The notes: generated from the sequence alone by a model not told the origin. A stretch of 64,000 bases of DNA from Betaproteobacteria bacterium UKL13-2 (GCA_001602455.1 CP012157.1:1421733-1485732); one strand, 5' to 3'. Shown: positions 52,054 through 61,662, counted from the first letter of the stretch. Made by a program: numbers and translations.

Positions 52054-53079
52054 ATGCAAGATTTTTGGATTGATTCTGGCTTCCGCCAGCTTATTGTGAA
52101 TGACCGTGGATGGTTGCGGGTGACGCCAGAATATGTGCGTACGGTACTACTCCGTCCTGAGCTCGCGCCGATTCCCGCGTCTGGTCCTAGCGAGTGCGCG
52201 CTCCATCGACGACTCCTCGATGCGCCGCTCAGTGCCGTCACCGTGGACGATTTGACCAGTATCGAAGATGCCGATACACGCGGTAATTACATGCATTTTC
52301 TGCGCTTTCGGAAGCTGTTGACCGACGCTGTGACGTTGGAGCGTTTCTACCTACAGGCTTTTCGTGCCGGTGCGATCGACTTTCCCCCTGTGTTCATCGA
52401 CATGGCCGCAGAGGCCATTACGCGTAGCCTGCTCGGCCAGTCACCGCAGATGATCGAAGGTGTCTATGCCGTTCGCGCGGGTGAAATGTTCTTTCGGCGT
52501 CAGCGCGTCTCAACGGAGAATATGCGCGTTCTGATTGCGGATGCTCAAACCATTCAGGTCTTCGCCGAGTCAGGCGGATTCGGCAGTGTGGGGCGCTTGT
52601 TTGCCCAGCAGGGCACACCGATGCGAACCATGAATATGGACATTTTGTCGCACGAAAATGCGCCACTCTATTGGTTTTCCGAGAATCGCTATCGTTATGT
52701 CTTGGACGCCACGCATGGCACACCGGGTCTTGAGGCGCTGGCGGCGCTTCTCGCCAAATGGGTGAAGCACTTTTTTGGTCTTTCGGTTAACGTCACTCCG
52801 CTGGCGAAAATTGAGGATGACGCATGGCGTTGGCATATCGGACTCGATATTGAATCAACGAGCATCCTCAACGATCTTTATGCAGGCAGCCCAGTGGACG
52901 ATAGCCGTCTTCAGCGACTCGTCGCCTTGTTCAGGCTCGATTTCGACGATCCGCAAGAGATGCGCACAGACGTTGCTGGCAAGCCTGTGTATCTTGGGAT
53001 GGCGATGACCGAAGACAATATGCTCAAACTCAAACCGCAGAATTTGTTGGTTAACTTGCCGATTGCCATCAAAAGCTAA
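52054..53079 (+). CDS. DUF6352 family protein
   Basis: A 341-residue protein of unknown function. It begins MQDFWIDSGFRQLIVNDRGW and LRVTPEYVRTVLLRPELAPI, the characteristic start of this family, which is found mostly in betaproteobacteria. No signal peptide or membrane segment. It sits 54 bp before the small protein gene at 53140, and the two are probably an operon. Confidence 0.8.
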   Translation: MQDFWIDSGFRQLIVNDRGWLRVTPEYVRTVLLRPELAPIPASGPSECALHRRLLDAPLSAVTVDDLTSIEDADTRGNYMHFLRFRKLLTDAVTLERFYLQAFRAGAIDFPPVFIDMAAEAITRSLLGQSPQMIEGVYAVRAGEMFFRRQRVSTENMRVLIADAQTIQVFAESGGFGSVGRLFAQQGTPMRTMNMDILSHENAPLYWFSENRYRYVLDATHGTPGLEALAALLAKWVKHFFGLSVNVTPLAKIEDDAWRWHIGLDIESTSILNDLYAGSPVDDSRLQRLVALFRLDFDDPQEMRTDVAGKPVYLGMAMTEDNMLKLKPQNLLVNLPIAIKS

Positions 53080-53139
53080 ACTGGGCTGGTATCTTGCCGC
53101 GTCACGCCTCTAACTCGAACACCTTCAAACGGATTGCAT

Positions 53140-53379
53140 ATGAAAACGACAAAAGATCATCCAGCAGTGGAAATGCTGCGAAGTGAGATTGAACTCATGG
53201 TGTCCGACCGCGACGCATTGCTGCGTGTTGCGGGGGCGGCGGCAAAGTTTGTCGAGAAGGTCAACATTGCTAAGTTACCCGTGTCGGCGATTCCGTATGC
53301 CGAGGCGCTCGCGTCGAGCGTCAATGCGCTCTCCGAAGAGAGTTTCAAAGAGGCATTAGCCGCGATTAAGCGGCGTTGA
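53140..53379 (+). CDS. small hypothetical protein
   Basis: A 79-residue, mainly helical protein (AVEMLRSEIELMVSDRDALL, AALRVAGAAAKFVEKVNIAK-like segments). I do not recognise it. The ATG at 53140 is preferred over an in-frame TTG at 53134. It is flanked closely by the DUF6352 gene and the acyltransferase gene. Confidence 0.65.
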   Translation: MKTTKDHPAVEMLRSEIELMVSDRDALLRVAGAAAKFVEKVNIAKLPVSAIPYAEALASSVNALSEESFKEALAAIKRR

Positions 53380-53422
53380 ATCGTTCGATGGTGCAACGCA
53401 TTGGCGCGACACCAAACAGCCA

Positions 53423-54052
53423 ATGATTGACCGCGTGACGCCGGCCAACCTTGTTGTTCCCGCGCATTACCTGCGTCGGCACAACCCCGTGACGACATGC
53501 GTAGGACGACTATTGATGCGGCTGGCGGGCTGGCGGTTTGCCGGGCAATTGCCTGACGTTCCCAAGGTGCTAGTGGCCGTCGCACCACACACCAGCAACT
53601 GGGACTTTGTGGTGGGGGTGATGGCACTATTTGCGTTAGACCTGCGGATTTCGTTCTTGGGAAAACACACGCTATTCCGGGGGCTGTTTGGCAAGTGGAT
53701 GCAATCGATTGGCGGCATTCCGGTGGATCGCGCTAAACCCAATGGTGTGGTCGATGAATGCACAAGTGCAATTCGTGCGGCAGAGCGTATGCTCTTCGCC
53801 ATGGCTCCCGAAGGGACGCGGCAACTCGACAAGGGGTTTAAGTCTGGTTTTCTGCACATTGCACGCCAAGCGAACGTGCCGATTTGTCTGGCCTATTTTG
53901 ATTTCACCAATCGCGTCGTCGGATTTGGCGAATTATTCCACCCAAGTGGCGACGTGGATGTGGATATTGCGAGGATTATCGATTACTACCGCAACATTCG
54001 CGGTCGCCATTGGAAACACTGGCAGCGTCCGCTGTCGAGCGCGCCCCCATAA
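53423..54052 (+). CDS. 1-acyl-glycerol-3-phosphate acyltransferase family protein
   Basis: A 209-residue PlsC-type protein. HTSNWDFVVGVM contains the HX4D catalytic box, FLGKHTLFRGLFGKW the second block, GGIPVDR the third and MAPEGTRQLDKGFK the fourth. It would transfer an acyl group to a lysolipid or related acceptor at the inner membrane. It is shorter than PlsC, like the YihG/lysophospholipid class. Confidence 0.88.
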   Translation: MIDRVTPANLVVPAHYLRRHNPVTTCVGRLLMRLAGWRFAGQLPDVPKVLVAVAPHTSNWDFVVGVMALFALDLRISFLGKHTLFRGLFGKWMQSIGGIPVDRAKPNGVVDECTSAIRAAERMLFAMAPEGTRQLDKGFKSGFLHIARQANVPICLAYFDFTNRVVGFGELFHPSGDVDVDIARIIDYYRNIRGRHWKHWQRPLSSAPP

Positions 54053-54294
54053 CGCATTCGCGCGATCATGGTGCGCTGCAATATCGGCGCTTTGTCGGTA
54101 AGTAATTGATTTTTAGATGGAAAGGTTGATGCGCGGATTGCGTAACACCCGATGCGATGAGTGATCCTCGTCAATTCGTCCTGCGGGAGCGGGTTGCTCG
54201 ATATCCGAAAGGTTGCCCGGCTTTTTCTTTTTTAGAGCAGGCGCGATACACTATCGCGACAGGGCAAAAACAAAACAATTTTTGAGGAGACATC

Positions 54295-55401
54295 ATGATT
54301 CAACCCCCCCGTCACTTTTGGGAACTTCTAAAAACCTACTACGCGGGCGAATCTGTCAGCTCCGGTACTCGCCGTACACTGGGTACGTGTCCGCTCCTCA
54401 CTGCCAACTTCACCCGCTCGCGACGGTTTTTAGAAGCTCCCTTTTCAATCACCCGCGTGCTCGGTGCGCTCGCGGTTGGCTTTGCGTCCACCATCGCGCT
54501 GTCAGCCTCGGCGCTCGATAGTGTCAAGATCATGATCCCGGCAAACCCGGGCGGTGGATGGGACACCACCGGACGCACACTCGGAGCCGCGATGACCAAG
54601 GCTGGTGCGGTGAAGAACGTGCAGTACGATAACAAGGGTGGGGCAGGTGGCACCATTGGGCTCGCGCAGTTCGTCAATACGGCGAAGGGTGACGGCAACG
54701 CGATCATGGTCGGCGGTATGGTCATGGTCGGCGGCGTCATTCTGAACAAATCTGCCGTTAACCTCAGCATGGTGACGCCGCTTGCGCGCCTCACCGGTGA
54801 GTATGAAGTCATCGTCGTTCCAGCGGTATCCCCGATCAAAACCATGAAGGAGCTGGTGGCTAAATTTAAGGCGGACCCAGGCTCCGTATCGTGGGGTGGT
54901 GGTAGCGCAGGTGGTACCGACCATATTCTGGCGGGCATGATTGCGCAGGCGGTCGGTGTTGACCCCGCCAAGGTTAACTACATTCCATATGCCGGTGGTG
55001 GTGAAGCGCAAGCCGCGATTCTGGGTAACCACGTCACGGCAGGTATCTCCGGCTATAGCGAATTTGCCGCACAGATCAAAGCCGGTAAATTCCGCGCACT
55101 GGCTATTTCTTCGGACAAGAAGATTCCAGGCATTGAGGTGGCGACACTGAAGGACCAAGGTATTGACGTCGAATTGTTCAACTGGCGCGGTGTGTTTGGC
55201 GCACCCGGTATCACCGACGTACAAAAGAAAGCGTTGTTGGCAGCGCTTGAGACGACAGTGAAATCGGCTGGCTGGAAAGAAGCGCTCGCCAAGCAAGAGT
55301 GGACTGACATCTATATGTCTGGTGATGGCTTTGCGAAGTACATCGACGAAGAAAACAAACGCATCGGCGACATCCTCGGCAAATTGGCGCTGAAGAAGTA
55401 A
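54295..55401 (+). CDS. tctC: TctC/Bug-type substrate-binding protein with inserted element
   Basis: A 368-residue periplasmic binding protein for the TctAB transporter. The mature part has VKIMIPANPGGGWDTTGRTL, YDNKGGAGGTIGLAQFV and SWGGGSAGGTDHIL. Residues 9-50 are unlike a signal peptide: they are encoded by a 122-bp MITE-like element plus a 4-bp duplication, together exactly 42 codons. Without them the protein reads MIQPPRHF then SITRVLGALAVGF, a normal signal peptide, and has the normal length of about 326. With the insert, export may depend on a later start such as the GTG at RVLGAL. It precedes tctB by 89 bp. Confidence 0.88.
   Translation: MIQPPRHFWELLKTYYAGESVSSGTRRTLGTCPLLTANFTRSRRFLEAPFSITRVLGALAVGFASTIALSASALDSVKIMIPANPGGGWDTTGRTLGAAMTKAGAVKNVQYDNKGGAGGTIGLAQFVNTAKGDGNAIMVGGMVMVGGVILNKSAVNLSMVTPLARLTGEYEVIVVPAVSPIKTMKELVAKFKADPGSVSWGGGSAGGTDHILAGMIAQAVGVDPAKVNYIPYAGGGEAQAAILGNHVTAGISGYSEFAAQIKAGKFRALAISSDKKIPGIEVATLKDQGIDVELFNWRGVFGAPGITDVQKKALLAALETTVKSAGWKEALAKQEWTDIYMSGDGFAKYIDEENKRIGDILGKLALKK
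54320..54441. mobile_element. 122-bp MITE-like element, copy A (inside tctC)
   Basis: It has imperfect 17-bp terminal inverted repeats (GGGAACTTCTAAAAACC against the complement of GGTTTTTAGAAGCTCCC, one mismatch) and flanking TTTT on both sides, a likely 4-bp target duplication. It is 2 mismatches from the copy at 60023. It has no gene of its own and needs a transposase in trans. Confidence 0.8.
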
Positions 55402-55490
55402 CAGCCGTATCGGACTCGCGGTCGCAATTTACGTGCGTTGATAACGCTCCGCCGCGAGTCATCCTGCCAACAGGATCATAGGGAGAGGCG

Positions 55491-55994
55491 ATGACACCAA
55501 CAAATACGCCTATGGCAAACACGGCAACAAAACATTCCGGTCAGGTGGTGCTCAGCATCGCCGTCGTATTGCTGGGCACCGCACTTGCCTACGGCACCAA
55601 CCAACTGCCAGAGGCGAGCGGTTATGCCAAGGTCGGACCGCGATTGATGTCGGCGATTGTCTCGGGTGGACTGTTCGTTTTGGGACTGCTGCTGCTCAAG
55701 GAAGCGCTCACCGGCGGTTTTCGCGGGGTCGATGAGGCCGAACATACCGAGACACCAACTCATTGGCCTGCGTTTCTGTGGATTTCCACCGGTCTTGTGC
55801 TCAATGGCTTGTTGATTGTGCCGGTCGGGTTTGTTATCGCCGGTACATTGCTGTTTGTGTTGGCGGCACGTGGTTTTGGGAGCCGGGCCGATGTTCGAAA
55901 TGGCATCGTGGGACTGATCATTGCCGGTATCACATATGCGTTCTTTACCTACGGGCTCGGCCTCGGGCTACCTGCGGGCATCCTGCCGTTCTAA
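55491..55994 (+). CDS. tctB: tripartite tricarboxylate transporter small membrane subunit
   Basis: A 167-residue protein with four membrane segments (VVLSIAVVLLGTALAYGT, MSAIVSGGLFVLGLLLLKEA, WISTGLVLNGLLIVPVGF and VGLIIAGITYAFFTYGLGLG). It forms the membrane complex with TctA. The short spacing to tctA supports an operon. Confidence 0.88.
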   Translation: MTPTNTPMANTATKHSGQVVLSIAVVLLGTALAYGTNQLPEASGYAKVGPRLMSAIVSGGLFVLGLLLLKEALTGGFRGVDEAEHTETPTHWPAFLWISTGLVLNGLLIVPVGFVIAGTLLFVLAARGFGSRADVRNGIVGLIIAGITYAFFTYGLGLGLPAGILPF

Positions 55995-56066
55995 GTCGTT
56001 TTGCGGTCACCAATGCAACATTAGCCGTTCAACACATCAGGCTGCGTTGAACGCAAAGGGGTAACG

Positions 56067-57551
56067 ATGGATGTCCTGAATTCACTCGCGCAAGGATTCT
56101 CCCTCGCGCTCACCATGCAGAATCTGCTGTGGTGCTTTGTCGGTGTGACGCTCGGCACGGCGGTCGGTGTCTTGCCCGGCATCGGGCCCGCAGTCACGGT
56201 CGCGTTGCTGCTGCCAGTCACGACTAAGATCGACCCGTCAGGTGCGCTCATCATGTTCGCCGGCATCTATTACGGTGCCATGTACGGTGGCTCGACCACC
56301 TCGATTTTGCTCAATACGCCAGGCGAGTCCGCCACCATCGTGACCGCGATGGAAGGCAACCAAATGGCCAAGCGTGGTCGAGCAGGGGCAGCGTTGGGTA
56401 CGTCTGCCATCGGCTCGTTTGTCGCGGGTACGCTTACCGTTGTCGCGTTGACCTTTGTTTCGCCGTTGGTTGTCGATATCGCCATTCAGTTTGGTCCGCC
56501 AGAGTTTTTTGCATTGATGGTGCTGGCCTTCACGACCGTCTCAGCGGTGCTTGGTGGTTCAGCGCTGCGCGGCTTAACGGCACTGTTTATCGGGCTCGCC
56601 ATTGGGCTGGTGGGCATCGACTCACAGTCGGGCACGGCACGTTTCGCCTTCGACGTGCCGCAGTTACTCGATGGTATTGAAGTTGTGACCGTTGCCGTTG
56701 GACTGTTTGCCGTCGGTGAGACGTTGTGGGCCGCGTCGAAGGACTACAAGACAGTCGAGACGATGAACGCAATGCGCGGTTCCATTTGGATGACTGCGGA
56801 AGATTGGAAACGCTCATGGGGACCATGGTTACGCGGCACGGCCATAGGCTTCCCGTTTGGCACGATGCCAGCGGGCGGCGCAGAGATTCCAACCTTCTTG
56901 TCCTATGCCATCGAAAAGAAGCTATCCAAACACCCGGAGGAGTTTGGTCATGGCGCGATTGAGGGGGTCGCGGGACCGGAGGCGGCAAATAACGCATCAT
57001 CAACCGGCACTATGACAACACTGCTGGCGCTTGGCCTACCCACCTCGGCAACGGCGGCAATTTTGCTCGCGGCGTTTCAGCAATACGGTTTGCAGCCGGG
57101 GCCGTTATTGTTTGTAAATTCCGCAGACTTGGTATGGGCGTTGATTGCCTCGATGTACATTGGCAACGTCATGTTGCTGGTACTCAATCTACCGCTGGTG
57201 GGCATTTGGGTGAAGCTGCTAAAAATTCCCAAACCCATGCTTTACGCCGGCATTTTGATTTTCGCCACACTCGGTGTTTTTGGGATGCGCCAGTCGGCGT
57301 TTGACATCTTCCTGCTCTATGCCATCGGTGTTCTTGGCTTTGTGATGCGGCGCTACGATTTCCCGACGGCACCCGTCATCATCGGTATGATCCTGGGCCC
57401 ACTTGCGGAGGCGCAGTTGCGCCGGTCACTGTCGATCAGTCAGGGAGATTGGATGATCTTCCTGCAAAAGCCATTGTCGGCGAGCCTGCTGGCGATTACC
57501 GCAGCGATGTTGATCGGACCGTGGGCGTGGAAGAAAATCAAAAAAGCCTAA
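56067..57551 (+). CDS. tctA: tripartite tricarboxylate transporter large membrane subunit
   Basis: A 494-residue permease with about twelve membrane segments. The signature [20 protein letters not shown] lies near residue 33, and [17 protein letters not shown] near 70. It is the energy-coupled channel for citrate-like or other carboxylates delivered by TctC. A REP-like hairpin follows the stop codon. Confidence 0.95.
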   Translation: MDVLNSLAQGFSLALTMQNLLWCFVGVTLGTAVGVLPGIGPAVTVALLLPVTTKIDPSGALIMFAGIYYGAMYGGSTTSILLNTPGESATIVTAMEGNQMAKRGRAGAALGTSAIGSFVAGTLTVVALTFVSPLVVDIAIQFGPPEFFALMVLAFTTVSAVLGGSALRGLTALFIGLAIGLVGIDSQSGTARFAFDVPQLLDGIEVVTVAVGLFAVGETLWAASKDYKTVETMNAMRGSIWMTAEDWKRSWGPWLRGTAIGFPFGTMPAGGAEIPTFLSYAIEKKLSKHPEEFGHGAIEGVAGPEAANNASSTGTMTTLLALGLPTSATAAILLAAFQQYGLQPGPLLFVNSADLVWALIASMYIGNVMLLVLNLPLVGIWVKLLKIPKPMLYAGILIFATLGVFGMRQSAFDIFLLYAIGVLGFVMRRYDFPTAPVIIGMILGPLAEAQLRRSLSISQGDWMIFLQKPLSASLLAITAAMLIGPWAWKKIKKA

Positions 57552-57557
57552 TATCGG

Positions 57558-57593
57558 CGGGCAGTTTCAGCGTTTTCGGCTTGAAATTGCCCG
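57558..57593. repeat. GC hairpin directly after tctA
   Basis: CGGGCAGTTTCA and TGAAATTGCCCG pair with one G-T pair around a 12-bp loop, 7 bp after the stop codon. It resembles 59965-60000 (after the M13 peptidase gene) and 15785-15810. In the rest of 57552-57832 I see a degenerate direct repeat (TTGAT.CGGC..TAAATATGG at 57627 and 57710), but no gene. Confidence 0.6.
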
Positions 57594-57832
57594 TATTTGC
57601 TCGTGTTTGGTGTCTGGGGAACTTCTATTGATCCGGCAATTAAATATGGTGAATTTCCCCGTTCCCCGCGCAACCCTCGCGTGGACTGACGGCAATGTTG
57701 AGGTTTTTATTGATGCGGCGAGTAAATATGGAAAACTATCTCAGCCACCGCCGTCCCCGCGTCGGCGCAGCTCCAAGTTTATTCAGGCGCTAGGCCCCAG
57801 CCCGGCGCAAACCATTTTGTAAGGACCCGACC

Positions 57833-59950
57833 TTGAATCGACCAAAATTTTCCCGCACACGCGCAAATACGTTCATCCTCGTCGCGGCTGCTGTGGCCGC
57901 CGTCGCTGCCACGGCGAGCGTTGCTGTGGCTCAGCAACCCGCCGCAGAGACTGCAACGCCAGTCGGCAAAGCTGTCAGTGCCACACCAACGTCCGGTATC
58001 GATCTCAAAAACATGGATCGTTCAGTACGACCGCAAGACGACTTCTACGCTTACACCAACGGTGCTTGGCAGAAGAGCAACGTATTGCCGGCAGACAAGT
58101 CACGCTGGGGTGCCTTTGATGAGCTGCGCGAGTTGTCAGTGATCAACCTGCGCGCGATTATCGAAGAGAAGAAGAAAGAAGGGAATTTACTGGCAGGTTC
58201 TGAAGCGCAGAAGATTGTCGATCTGTACGATAGCTTTATGGACGAGGCGCGCCGCGAAACACTTGGTGCCAGCCCCTTGAAGGCCGACCTCGCCCGCATC
58301 GATGCGATGAAGGATAAATCTAAACTTGCCGAGATGGTTGCGTCGATGAACCAGATGAGGGTGACCGCGCCGGTCGGCTTGGGAGTGGTGCCGGATCGCA
58401 AAGACGCGACGCAGTATGTTGTTGCGGTTTCACAGAGCGGCCTCGGCCTGCCCGATCGTGACTACTACCTCAACGAAAACGATGCCAAGCTTGTTGAAGT
58501 ACGCACCAAGTATCTGTCGCTCATCGAAAAGACGTTCGTCGCCACCGGTGACGCGGCGGCAGCGGCGGCGGCAAATGCACGCGCGGTGGTTGCGCTTGAA
58601 ACCGAAATTGCCCGCGGCCAGTGGACGCGGGTCGAGAATCGTAATCCGGTGAAGACGTATAACCGGATTGAGGTCGCCAAGCTGTATGAACTTGCCCCCG
58701 GCTACGATTGGAATATGCACCTCACTGCCGCCGGTGTGGAGGGCAAGGTGAGCTCTGTGGTGGTTTCGCAGCCGAGTTATCTCACGGCGTTTGCCAAACT
58801 TGCCGAAAACACGCCACTCGCTGCGTGGAAGGCGTATTTCAAGTGGCACCTGATTAGTCGCTACGCGCCGTTTCTGTCGAAATCGTTTGTCAATGACAGC
58901 TTTGCCTTCACCGGAACAGTGCTGCGCGGTGTCCCCGCCAATGAAGAGAATTGGAAACTTGCCGTTCGTCTGGTTGACGGCTCACTCGGCGACGCGCTCG
59001 GCAAGTTGTACGTGGCCAAACACTTTCCACCCGAGAACAAGGCCCGCATGGAAAAGTTGGTCGATAACTTGAAACTCGCCTACGGCCAGAGTATCGATAA
59101 CCTCGATTGGATGAGTCCGGCAACCAAACTGGAAGCGCGCAAGAAACTCGCGACCATGAATCCGAAAATCGGCTACACCAATAAGTGGCGTGATTATTCC
59201 GAAATCAAGATCGTGAAGGGTGACTTGATCGCCAACTTGAAGAACATTGCTGACGCAGAGTACAAGCGCAACATTTCGCGTTTGGGCAAACCGGTTGATC
59301 GCACCGAGTGGAACATGACGCCACAAACGGTTAATGCGTCATACAGCCCGCTGCGTAACGAGATCACGTTTCCAGCCGCCATTCTGCAGCCCCCATTCTT
59401 TAATGCCGCTGCGGATGATGCCGTGAACTACGGCGCGATTGGCGGGGTGATTGGACACGAGATCGGTCACGGCTTCGACGACTCTGGCAGCCAATACGAC
59501 GAGCTGGGCAATCTGCGTAACTGGTGGACAGCCGAAGATCGCGAACGATTTAGCGCTAAAACCAAGGTATTGATCGCGCAGTATTCCGCTTATGCGCCAT
59601 TGCCGGGTTATAACGTCAACGGTGCGCTCTCGCTGGGTGAAAACATCGGTGACAACGCAGGTCTCGCGATTGCCTACAAGGCCTACAAGTTGTCGCTCGC
59701 TGGAAAAGTTGGGCCAGTGATCGACGGCTTTACCGGTGACCAACGATTATTCCTAGGCTGGGCGCAGGTGTGGCGCACCGCGATGCGTGACGACGCAATG
59801 ATTTTGCAGCTCAAAACGGGGCCACATGCACCGGGACAAGTACGCGGCACCGCGACCGTCCGCAACCAGCCCGGTTTCTATAGCGCGTTCGGCGTGAAAG
59901 AGGGCGACAAGATGTATTTGCCACCTGAGCAGCGCGTCACCATTTGGTAA
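57833..59950 (+). CDS. pepO: M13-family metallopeptidase (PepO/neprilysin-like)
   Basis: A 705-residue zinc endopeptidase. It begins with TTG at 57833, seven bases after AAGGA; a signal peptide (LVAAAVAAVAATASVAVAQQ) follows. M13 hallmarks are NMDRSVRPQDDFYAYTNGAW near residue 60, the zinc motif GHEIGHGFDDSG (His542), ENIGDNAGLAIA for the third ligand region and the C-terminal NQPGFYSAFGVKEGDKMYLP. It should cut short peptides in the periplasm. A REP-like hairpin follows. Confidence 0.94.
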   Translation: MNRPKFSRTRANTFILVAAAVAAVAATASVAVAQQPAAETATPVGKAVSATPTSGIDLKNMDRSVRPQDDFYAYTNGAWQKSNVLPADKSRWGAFDELRELSVINLRAIIEEKKKEGNLLAGSEAQKIVDLYDSFMDEARRETLGASPLKADLARIDAMKDKSKLAEMVASMNQMRVTAPVGLGVVPDRKDATQYVVAVSQSGLGLPDRDYYLNENDAKLVEVRTKYLSLIEKTFVATGDAAAAAAANARAVVALETEIARGQWTRVENRNPVKTYNRIEVAKLYELAPGYDWNMHLTAAGVEGKVSSVVVSQPSYLTAFAKLAENTPLAAWKAYFKWHLISRYAPFLSKSFVNDSFAFTGTVLRGVPANEENWKLAVRLVDGSLGDALGKLYVAKHFPPENKARMEKLVDNLKLAYGQSIDNLDWMSPATKLEARKKLATMNPKIGYTNKWRDYSEIKIVKGDLIANLKNIADAEYKRNISRLGKPVDRTEWNMTPQTVNASYSPLRNEITFPAAILQPPFFNAAADDAVNYGAIGGVIGHEIGHGFDDSGSQYDELGNLRNWWTAEDRERFSAKTKVLIAQYSAYAPLPGYNVNGALSLGENIGDNAGLAIAYKAYKLSLAGKVGPVIDGFTGDQRLFLGWAQVWRTAMRDDAMILQLKTGPHAPGQVRGTATVRNQPGFYSAFGVKEGDKMYLPPEQRVTIW

Positions 59951-59964
59951 AAGTCAAGTATCGG

Positions 59965-60000
59965 CGGGCGCTTTGGAGCAATTTCGCTTGAAAGCACCCG
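59965..60000. repeat. GC hairpin after the M13 peptidase gene
   Basis: CGGGCGCTTT pairs with AAAGCACCCG with one G-T pair. It shares TCGGCGGGC and the TTTCGCTTGAAA-type loop with the hairpin after tctA, both placed within 15 bp of a stop codon. Confidence 0.6.
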
Positions 60001-60022
60001 TCAATAAACGACTTTAGCTAGA

Positions 60023-60144
60023 GGGAACTTCTAAAAACCTACTGCGCGGGCGAATCTGTCAGCTCCGGTGCTCGCCGTACACTGGGTACGTGTCCGCTCC
60101 TCACTGCCAACTTCACCCGCTCGCGACGGTTTTTAGAAGCTCCC
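60023..60144. mobile_element. 122-bp MITE-like element, copy B
   Basis: Differs from copy A (54320-54441) at two positions and has the same 17-bp terminal inverted repeats. The flanks (TAGA and TAAA) do not give an exact target duplication. It replaces or extends the 3' end of the merT-like gene. Confidence 0.8.
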
Positions 60145-60541
60145 TAAACAGCGTCGGCGCAATAAACGCGAAGAAGAATCCCGTCGCGAACATCACCACC
60201 GAAAACGCATAGATCGCAACCGACCATTTGCGCGCTCGTGTACAGGCTGCGGCGAGGGTGGGGTCGGCAGGGCAGGGGAGTGATCTTGCCCGCCATTGCA
60301 TCACACCGGCCGCCAGCAGCATGACGCCCGCAATCGCAAACAACGGTACCTTGTGTTCTGACAACCACACAATCTGTGGGAACGTGGTGACCAATCCCGC
60401 CATTGCCGCCCCCGCGCCGATTGACACCAGTAACGCCGGTAAGGCGCAGCAAATCAACGTGCTGCCGCTGGTAAACAGCGATAGAAACGACGCGGCCGCG
60501 TTGTGTTTCAACGCGGGGTCGAGCGAAGAGTCAGCAGGCAT
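60113..60541 (-). CDS. MerT-like membrane transport protein
   Basis: A 142-residue inner-membrane protein with three hydrophobic segments. STLICCALPALLVSIGAGAA contains the vicinal Cys pair of mercury transporters, and a second segment LFAIAGVMLLAAGVMQW is followed by a Cys-containing loop (SLPCPADPTLAAACTRARKW). The last residues RELLKTVASG and the stop are encoded by the MITE-like element, so the native end is lost. It overlaps merP by 1 bp (TAATG). The metal it carries is not established. Confidence 0.75.
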   Translation of the reverse strand: MPADSSLDPALKHNAAASFLSLFTSGSTLICCALPALLVSIGAGAAMAGLVTTFPQIVWLSEHKVPLFAIAGVMLLAAGVMQWRARSLPCPADPTLAAACTRARKWSVAIYAFSVVMFATGFFFAFIAPTLFRELLKTVASG

Positions 60542-60882
60542 TACTTGCTCGCTTTGATCTTCTTTGTCAGCGCGTCAAAGCTCTCTTCGCTACGGGCGAT
60601 GGACTTCACCACGTAACCCGCGTCGGTAATTTCGGCTTTGATGGTTGCGTCGGGGATGTCCTGGCCGTCCTTGAGTGCGACCACTGCCACTTTTTTCTCG
60701 AGGCTGACAAACACCTTGTCAGTCGCGGCTTGGGATTTCATTTTTTTCTCGACGCCTTGGGCGCAAAACGCGCAGACCAAGCCGTCAAGCCCAATTTGAA
60801 TCGTTTTCGGTTTAGCGAATGCCGGTGCTGAAAATGCCGTGGCGAGAGCAACTGATGCGAGCAATGTGTAGAAGTTTTTCAT
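60541..60882 (-). CDS. MerP-like periplasmic heavy-metal-binding protein
   Basis: A 113-residue protein with a signal peptide (YTLLASVALATAFSAPAFA) and one HMA domain. The metal motif is DGLVCAFCAQGVEKKM, so the usual GMTCxxC is GLVCAFC. It would bind a thiophilic metal ion and pass it to the MerT-like protein. No merA or merR gene is near, so the pair may serve another metal or be a broader uptake or buffer system. Confidence 0.82.
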   Translation of the reverse strand: MKNFYTLLASVALATAFSAPAFAKPKTIQIGLDGLVCAFCAQGVEKKMKSQAATDKVFVSLEKKVAVVALKDGQDIPDATIKAEITDAGYVVKSIARSEESFDALTKKIKASK

Positions 60883-60924
60883 GTGATTTTCCTTTAGTCG
60901 TAGATTGAAATTCGTAATAGGGAT

Positions 60925-61662
60925 TTAGTAGTTAACCATCAACATCGTCTGCAGCTTGCGGCGCTCAGTCACGCCGATTTCCACCCAGACATTTTTCTTA
61001 AACAGGCGCACAAAGGCACCGCCTTCGGTCTTGTCCGTCATACCGCGGTACTTTTTGACCTGAGCCACAAACCACACCGCCAAGTCGTCATAGTCGTGTG
61101 CGACCGGCGAAAATCCAATCTGGCCGGTATCGATACGATCGTAGAACAGTGGCGTCTGTTGTACATCAAACTTGAGACTGGAATAAAACTGCCGTGTTTC
61201 GTAGTCGCCCTGTAACACAAAGCGGCGCGCCGATTCACTGTACCGTGCGGTCTGTGAAACGCTGTGTCCTGGGTGCATCACCCCCATCACACCCTGCTTG
61301 ACTGAATCCGCCCATCCCAATCCCGCCGAGGCAAAGATGTTGGCCTGTGCGTTTGGCATGTTCCAACGCTTCAGCAAGAAATTGAACTGCGCGGATTTCG
61401 CATCCATCTCGTGCTGCTTATTGTCGGAGGTCATTTTTACGTCAGCAATGCCGAGCGACCACCAAACCTTCGGCGCGTAGTACACCTCGGTGGAGACCAT
61501 GGTGGCATCCCGCTCGTGCATGATCGTCACAGCCTCGGCGAAGGCGATGGGTTTGGCATTTGCCGACAACGATGAGGCAAGAAGGGGGACGCCAATAAGT
61601 GAAAGAGTGACCGATAACGCGCACTTCTTCGCCAATGGAGACGAAATTAAACGATAAGGCAT
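60925..61662 (-). CDS. exported hypothetical protein
   Basis: A 245-residue protein. Starting at ATG 61662, it has a signal peptide (ALSVTLSLIGVPLLASSLSA). Many alternating aromatic residues (VYYAPKVWWSLGIADVKM, ETRQFYSSLKFDVQQTPLFY, VWVEIGVTERRKLQTMLMV) suggest an outer-membrane or periplasmic beta-barrel. I do not recognise the family. Its place upstream of the merPT-like genes suggests a metal-linked role. Confidence 0.65.
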   Translation of the reverse strand: MPYRLISSPLAKKCALSVTLSLIGVPLLASSLSANAKPIAFAEAVTIMHERDATMVSTEVYYAPKVWWSLGIADVKMTSDNKQHEMDAKSAQFNFLLKRWNMPNAQANIFASAGLGWADSVKQGVMGVMHPGHSVSQTARYSESARRFVLQGDYETRQFYSSLKFDVQQTPLFYDRIDTGQIGFSPVAHDYDDLAVWFVAQVKKYRGMTDKTEGGAFVRLFKKNVWVEIGVTERRKLQTMLMVNY

